This document shows, piece by piece, positions 60,904-64,000 of a stretch of 64,000 nucleotides of DNA (the stretch's first letter is position 1; each line of letters opens with the position of its first letter). Made by a program: the position numbers and the translations under genes. Below the pieces are notes generated by a model, which worked only from the letters and a program-made list of their open reading frames with translations, searched no databases and was not told the DNA's origin. Source of the stretch: Bythopirellula sp041737835 (lineage in GTDB: Bacteria > Planctomycetota > Planctomycetia > Pirellulales > Lacipirellulaceae); NCBI GenBank assembly GCA_041737835.1, contig JBGSQY010000072.1. One strand, given 5' to 3'.

Positions 60904-61710
60904 ATGGTTGAAGAACAGCAGGCCGGGGGGCGGAAGCCGTTGGCAGTCGTGACCGGGGTGACGGGGGGGATTGGCTACGAGTTGGCCAAGCAGTTTGCCG
61001 AGCATGGTTTCGATTTGTTGGTCACCGGGCGGAGTGATTCGATCTTCGCCGCGGCGGAGTCGCTCGCCAAGCCGGGAGCAAAGGTCGAAGCGCTGCAAGT
61101 CGATCTCGTGCGTTACGACGAAGTTGAGAAACTCTACGCCTGGATAAAATCGCATGGACCGGTGGAGGCAATCGCGCTCAACGCGGGCATAGGACTAGGC
61201 GGCGACTTCCTGCGCGACACGACGCTCGAAGAGAATCTCGATATGATCGCGCTCAATGTGACGGCGGTGGTGCATCTGGCCAAGCGCGTCGGCGAAGATA
61301 TGGTGCGGCAAAAGCACGGCAAGATTTTGATCACCGCCTCGACCGCCGCGGTGATTCCCGTGCCGTTCTTGTCGGTCTACGCGGGATCGAAGGCGTTTGT
61401 GCATACGTTTGCGATTTCGCTAGGAAGCGAGCTCAAAGGAACGGGTGTGACGGTGACATCGCTGATGCCCGGTCCGACGGAAACGGGTTGGTTCAATCGC
61501 GCCGAAATGGATGAGAGCAAACTTGGTCGGATGAAGCGCGACGATCCGGCGCAAGTCGCTCGCCAGGGATTCAAAGCACTGATGGCGGGACGGGCGTATG
61601 TGATTGCCGGTTCGTTTATGAACCGTCTGCAAGTGCGGCTCGCGAAACACGGTTCGCTGAAGGTGGTGCTGTGGATGAGCAAGTATTTCAGTCGGCCGGA
61701 TGGGAAGTAA
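60904..61710 (+). CDS. Short-chain dehydrogenase/reductase
   Basis: 268 aa from the ATG at 60904, where the Rossmann domain begins shortly after (AVVTGVTGGIGYELAKQFAE). The NAGIGLGGDF and catalytic YAGSK (LSVYAGSKAFVHTFA) motifs are intact, and the Ser lies in ILITASTAAVIPV. The C-terminal region (MKRDDPAQVARQGFKALMAG) is typical of the DltE/oxidoreductase-like subgroup. NAD(P)H-dependent; substrate unknown. It precedes a second SDR gene. Confidence 0.87.
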   Translation: MVEEQQAGGRKPLAVVTGVTGGIGYELAKQFAEHGFDLLVTGRSDSIFAAAESLAKPGAKVEALQVDLVRYDEVEKLYAWIKSHGPVEAIALNAGIGLGGDFLRDTTLEENLDMIALNVTAVVHLAKRVGEDMVRQKHGKILITASTAAVIPVPFLSVYAGSKAFVHTFAISLGSELKGTGVTVTSLMPGPTETGWFNRAEMDESKLGRMKRDDPAQVARQGFKALMAGRAYVIAGSFMNRLQVRLAKHGSLKVVLWMSKYFSRPDGK

Positions 61711-61715
61711 GGATT

Positions 61716-61740
61716 GGGGGCTGGGATCCGGGGGCTGGGG
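61716..61740 (+). promoter_or_regulatory. G-quadruplex motif in the leader of the second SDR gene
   Basis: Four G-runs of 5, 3, 5 and 4 bases with loops of 2, 4 and 2 nt lie between the stop of the first SDR gene and the ribosome site of the second. On the RNA it could restrict translation of the downstream gene. Confidence 0.6.
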
Positions 61741-61756
61741 ATTGGAGGAGGATGAT

Positions 61757-62446
61757 ATGCAAAAGACAGCGTTGATTACTGGTGCGAGCCGTGGGCTTGG
61801 GTTGCAGACGTCGCAGGAACTTCACAAACGCGGCTATCAGGTGATTCTTGGCGTCCGTTCGAATGACGCGGGGGCGAAGGCCGTTCAGACAGTGGGCGGT
61901 AACACGCAGTTCGTCGTGATCGACGTCGCTGAATCGGAGAGCATTTTTGCAGCGGCGGAACAAGTTGGCCAGCGTATCAGTCAACTCGATGTGCTCGTGA
62001 ATAACGCGGGGATCTATCCCGACGAGGGGGTGTCGATTCTCGACAGCACACGCGAACAGTTCCACGAAACTTTTGAGACGAACACGTTTGGGCCGTTGGT
62101 GGTCGTGCAGGCGTTTTTGCCGTTGTTGCGAAAGTCGCCGGCCGCGCGGGTGGTGAATATTTCGAGCGGCTACGGGCAACTCGGCGGATTGAGTGCCGAC
62201 GTGCCGAGTTACTGCTTGTCGAAGCTCGCGCTCAACGGCGTGACGCTGATGCTGGCCGACAAACTGCGAAGCGAGCGGATCGCGGTGAACTCCGTTTGCC
62301 CCGGCTGGGTGCGAACCGACATGGGCGGAGCGAACGCAACGCGAAGCATCGAAGAAGGAGCCGCAGGAATCGTTTGGCTCGCCGCCGAAGCCCCGCACGA
62401 ACTCACGGGAAAGTTCTTTCGGGATGGTGCGGAGATTGAGTGGTGA
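61757..62446 (+). CDS. Short-chain dehydrogenase/reductase
   Basis: 229 aa from the ATG at 61757, which follows a strong GGAGGAGG site. Nucleotide-binding GASRGLG (LITGASRGLGLQTSQELHKR), then LDVLVNNAGIYPDEGVSILD, Ser in VNISSGYGQLGGL and the catalytic PSYCLSKLALNGV. It ends NELTGKFFRDG-like. It resembles bacterial carbonyl reductases of the classical SDR type. It is 46 nt from the previous SDR gene, from which it differs strongly, so the two are not recent duplicates. Confidence 0.87.
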   Translation: MQKTALITGASRGLGLQTSQELHKRGYQVILGVRSNDAGAKAVQTVGGNTQFVVIDVAESESIFAAAEQVGQRISQLDVLVNNAGIYPDEGVSILDSTREQFHETFETNTFGPLVVVQAFLPLLRKSPAARVVNISSGYGQLGGLSADVPSYCLSKLALNGVTLMLADKLRSERIAVNSVCPGWVRTDMGGANATRSIEEGAAGIVWLAAEAPHELTGKFFRDGAEIEW

Positions 62447-62469
62447 TGAGAGGGGACGGGTGAATGGAG

Positions 62470-63444
62470 TTAACGCCGGAACTCAAGATTGGCGAAGGCG
62501 GTGGAGATGAATGTATCTTCCATGCCGTTGTCGGTGATACCAAAAGAAGGCAAATACCAGTTGATCGAATCGTCGGCATATTGGACGTTGCCGAAATAGT
62601 AGCCTGAACAACCCACGTTCAGACTAAATTGTTCGGTGAGTGTTCGACTGATCTGGGCACGTATTTCGCCATAGTAAGATGCAAATTCGTCGTAGTCTTC
62701 GTCGTTGACAACCATCGGCTGTAAATAGATCGGTCGATTATACTGTCCAGGTATTAAGTCTTCGCCAACAAGGCTAGTTTGTGCCGCATCCGTTGTGCCG
62801 AGTCCCGCCTGTGCAATCCCATTCAAACTGACGGTCCATGGGCCTTGGCTCATGTTCCAAGCGACGCCGATATGCGGCCCCGCCTGCTGATTGTCGACGA
62901 AGTTATTGATTGCAAGCCTGCCCAAGACACCGCCGCTTTGCGAATAGCCGTAGAAGTCGTCAAGCTGATTGAAGCGAGCGCCGTAGGACACTTCCCAGAC
63001 GTGTGTGACTTCATCATCCGTCGGCTCGTCAGACTGTTTAGGACTAAACCGCAAAACTCTTTCTAGTAGTAAGCTTCGCGACTGTATGTAGGAATAGCCT
63101 TCTCTGCGAGTAGGAAAACTATTGGAGGAATATATATCATCGAAGTCGCGAGACACACTATTCGGCAGATCAGACGACCCAGAAGAGCTACTTGTCGGTG
63201 GAGCCCAAACTTCCAAAAAGGGTCCTAGACTTCCGGCTGTATCAATGCCTTTAGCTACAGCAATTGATTCAATGAAACCGAATTCTTCACCATCATCGGT
63301 GATGTTCGCATACCCATTATTGTTGTTATCGAAATTGTCGACGCGGTAGCGTGTGAACGATTCGATTTCAAAATCCGCACGCGCGCACAGACAGAACCAC
63401 CAAGCGCAGCAGAACCAAACAAGATTGCGAATCTTGACGATCAT
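62470..63444 (-). CDS. Secreted outer-membrane-like protein of unknown function
   Basis: 324 aa from the ATG at 63444. A signal peptide (IRNLVWFCCAWWFCLCARAD) is followed by a sequence rich in Tyr, Asn, Ser and Asp with alternating strands (VWEVSYGARFNQLDDFYGYS, GPHIGVAWNMSQGPWTVSLN), ending in STAFANLEFRR. The repeated amphipathic strands and the Phe-containing end suggest an outer-membrane barrel, similar in style to BBP7-type proteins of planctomycetes. No firm family. Confidence 0.65.
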   Translation of the reverse strand: MIVKIRNLVWFCCAWWFCLCARADFEIESFTRYRVDNFDNNNNGYANITDDGEEFGFIESIAVAKGIDTAGSLGPFLEVWAPPTSSSSGSSDLPNSVSRDFDDIYSSNSFPTRREGYSYIQSRSLLLERVLRFSPKQSDEPTDDEVTHVWEVSYGARFNQLDDFYGYSQSGGVLGRLAINNFVDNQQAGPHIGVAWNMSQGPWTVSLNGIAQAGLGTTDAAQTSLVGEDLIPGQYNRPIYLQPMVVNDEDYDEFASYYGEIRAQISRTLTEQFSLNVGCSGYYFGNVQYADDSINWYLPSFGITDNGMEDTFISTAFANLEFRR

Positions 63445-63537
63445 CGATAAGGCCCGTGACGGCAAAAAGAGAAGTCCAGAAAAGTGGCGGAATGCTAGCG
63501 AATACCCCAAGTGGGGGCAACGGCAATCCGCAGGCTC

Positions 63538-64000
63538 CTACCGCGGGGCGGTGCTAGCTCCGCGGACGGCTTGCAGGTGCTCGGCGAAAAACTCGGCCAG
63601 GTCGCCCATGTGGAGATGATCGCTTTTGACGAAGCGAAATTTCACCTGATCGAGCCCCAAGTCGCTGTTGGTGATGGCACGCTGCGAGGCCATCTCGGCG
63701 ATGCGGCCAGTGGCAAACGCCCCCGCCGGTCCGTTCAAGACGAGATCGATGCCTTCGAGCCGCTTGGTGTGAACGGTCGCCCAGGGTTCGCGGCGACCGG
63801 GGACCATCAGGTGGACTACTTGTTGGTTGTTCCAGAGGAATTGGGGACTTGAGGCGGTGTCGTCGCCACCGCCCGCTGAAGCGGGCTCGCCGGAGGCGGT
63901 CTCGCCTAGCATTTCCAGGAGTTCTTCGAGGACGTCGATGTTCCAGGCGGGGGCTTTTCCCGGTGGAAAGCCTTTGCGTGCGAGATGCCATTTGCGTCCC
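63538..64000 (-). CDS. C-terminal part of a protein cut by the right edge
   Basis: About 153 codons are visible, and the frame continues beyond the edge. WHLARKGFPPGKAPAWNIDV, FLWNNQQVVHLMVPGRREPW, ATVHTKRLEGIDLVLNGPAG and DHLHMGDLAEFFAEHLQAVR are readable. I recall a similar C-terminal extension on very large planctomycete UvrA-like excinuclease proteins, but this cannot be confirmed without the rest. The inserted SGEPASAGGGDDTASS stretch looks like a low-complexity loop. The Met at 63912 is internal. Confidence 0.6.
   Translation of the reverse strand, partial: GRKWHLARKGFPPGKAPAWNIDVLEELLEMLGETASGEPASAGGGDDTASSPQFLWNNQQVVHLMVPGRREPWATVHTKRLEGIDLVLNGPAGAFATGRIAEMASQRAITNSDLGLDQVKFRFVKSDHLHMGDLAEFFAEHLQAVRGASTAPR

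Noticed and set aside
61700..61756. Alternative upstream start of the second dehydrogenase at 61700
   Set aside because: It would translate the G-rich leader and overlaps the previous gene, whereas the ATG at 61757 has a strong ribosome site and opens the Rossmann fold directly.

Overview
The window reads as chromosomal DNA of a planctomycete, most likely of the Pirellulales. The evidence is eight secreted proteins ending in PEP-CTERM sorting tails, two of which also carry a 'D(G/V)xGRDFLAWQR' dockerin-like segment; three DUF1559 pseudopilin-like proteins with the 'FTLVELLVVIAIIG' signal; an ECF sigma factor carrying a very long C-terminal extension; and a planctomycete-type Ser/Thr kinase fragment. 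All assignments were made by reading motifs. No database search was possible.

Layout. 0-4 kb: signalling genes (end of a sigma-54 activator, a NarL-like and a FixJ-like regulator), then a decayed hybrid histidine kinase. 4.8-18.6 kb: an accessory block of surface proteins: three tandem paralogous PEP-CTERM proteins, a small secreted protein, an OmpR-type regulator with a degenerate receiver, a leftward operon (PEP-CTERM protein, DUF1559, lipoprotein, DUF1559), and three rightward PEP-CTERM genes, one of which is a secreted endonuclease I. 18.7-25.9 kb: a leftward six-gene operon (BlaI-type repressor, M56 peptidase, DUF1559, methyltransferase, FAD oxidoreductase, type III polyketide synthase) divergent from YceI and an ICMT-like membrane methyltransferase. 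This looks like a regulated phenolic-lipid or lipoquinone pathway and is the best candidate for an undescribed system here.

26-31.4 kb: an SSS symporter, a GT39/GT2 glycosyltransferase pair, and a recombination scar holding a truncated kinase and a truncated DUF4405 gene. 31.4-38 kb: a sulfide-detoxification cluster (exported methyltransferase, sulfide:quinone reductase, TauE permease, persulfide dioxygenase-rhodanese, rhodanese-DUF2892, ArsR repressor, thioredoxin-like protein) with two matching TCGT-N6-ACGA operator-like palindromes, one before arsR and one before the thioredoxin gene. 39.7-45.8 kb: a complete RND tripartite efflux operon.

45.9-56 kb: a vWA protein; smpB with an apparent ACG start; a ketoacyl synthase with a Cys-His-Asn triad; a fatty-acid desaturase; a plant-type ATP phosphofructokinase; a PilZ/degenerate HD-GYP pair; and an ECF sigma factor fused to a membrane anchor, a coiled coil and a polysaccharide-export domain. 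56-64 kb: a vapBC-like toxin-antitoxin pair, a hypothetical gene, a large PEP-CTERM pectate lyase, two short-chain dehydrogenases (a G-quadruplex motif sits between them), a secreted outer-membrane-like protein, and a partial gene at the right edge. No tRNA, rRNA, CRISPR array or intact insertion sequence was seen.
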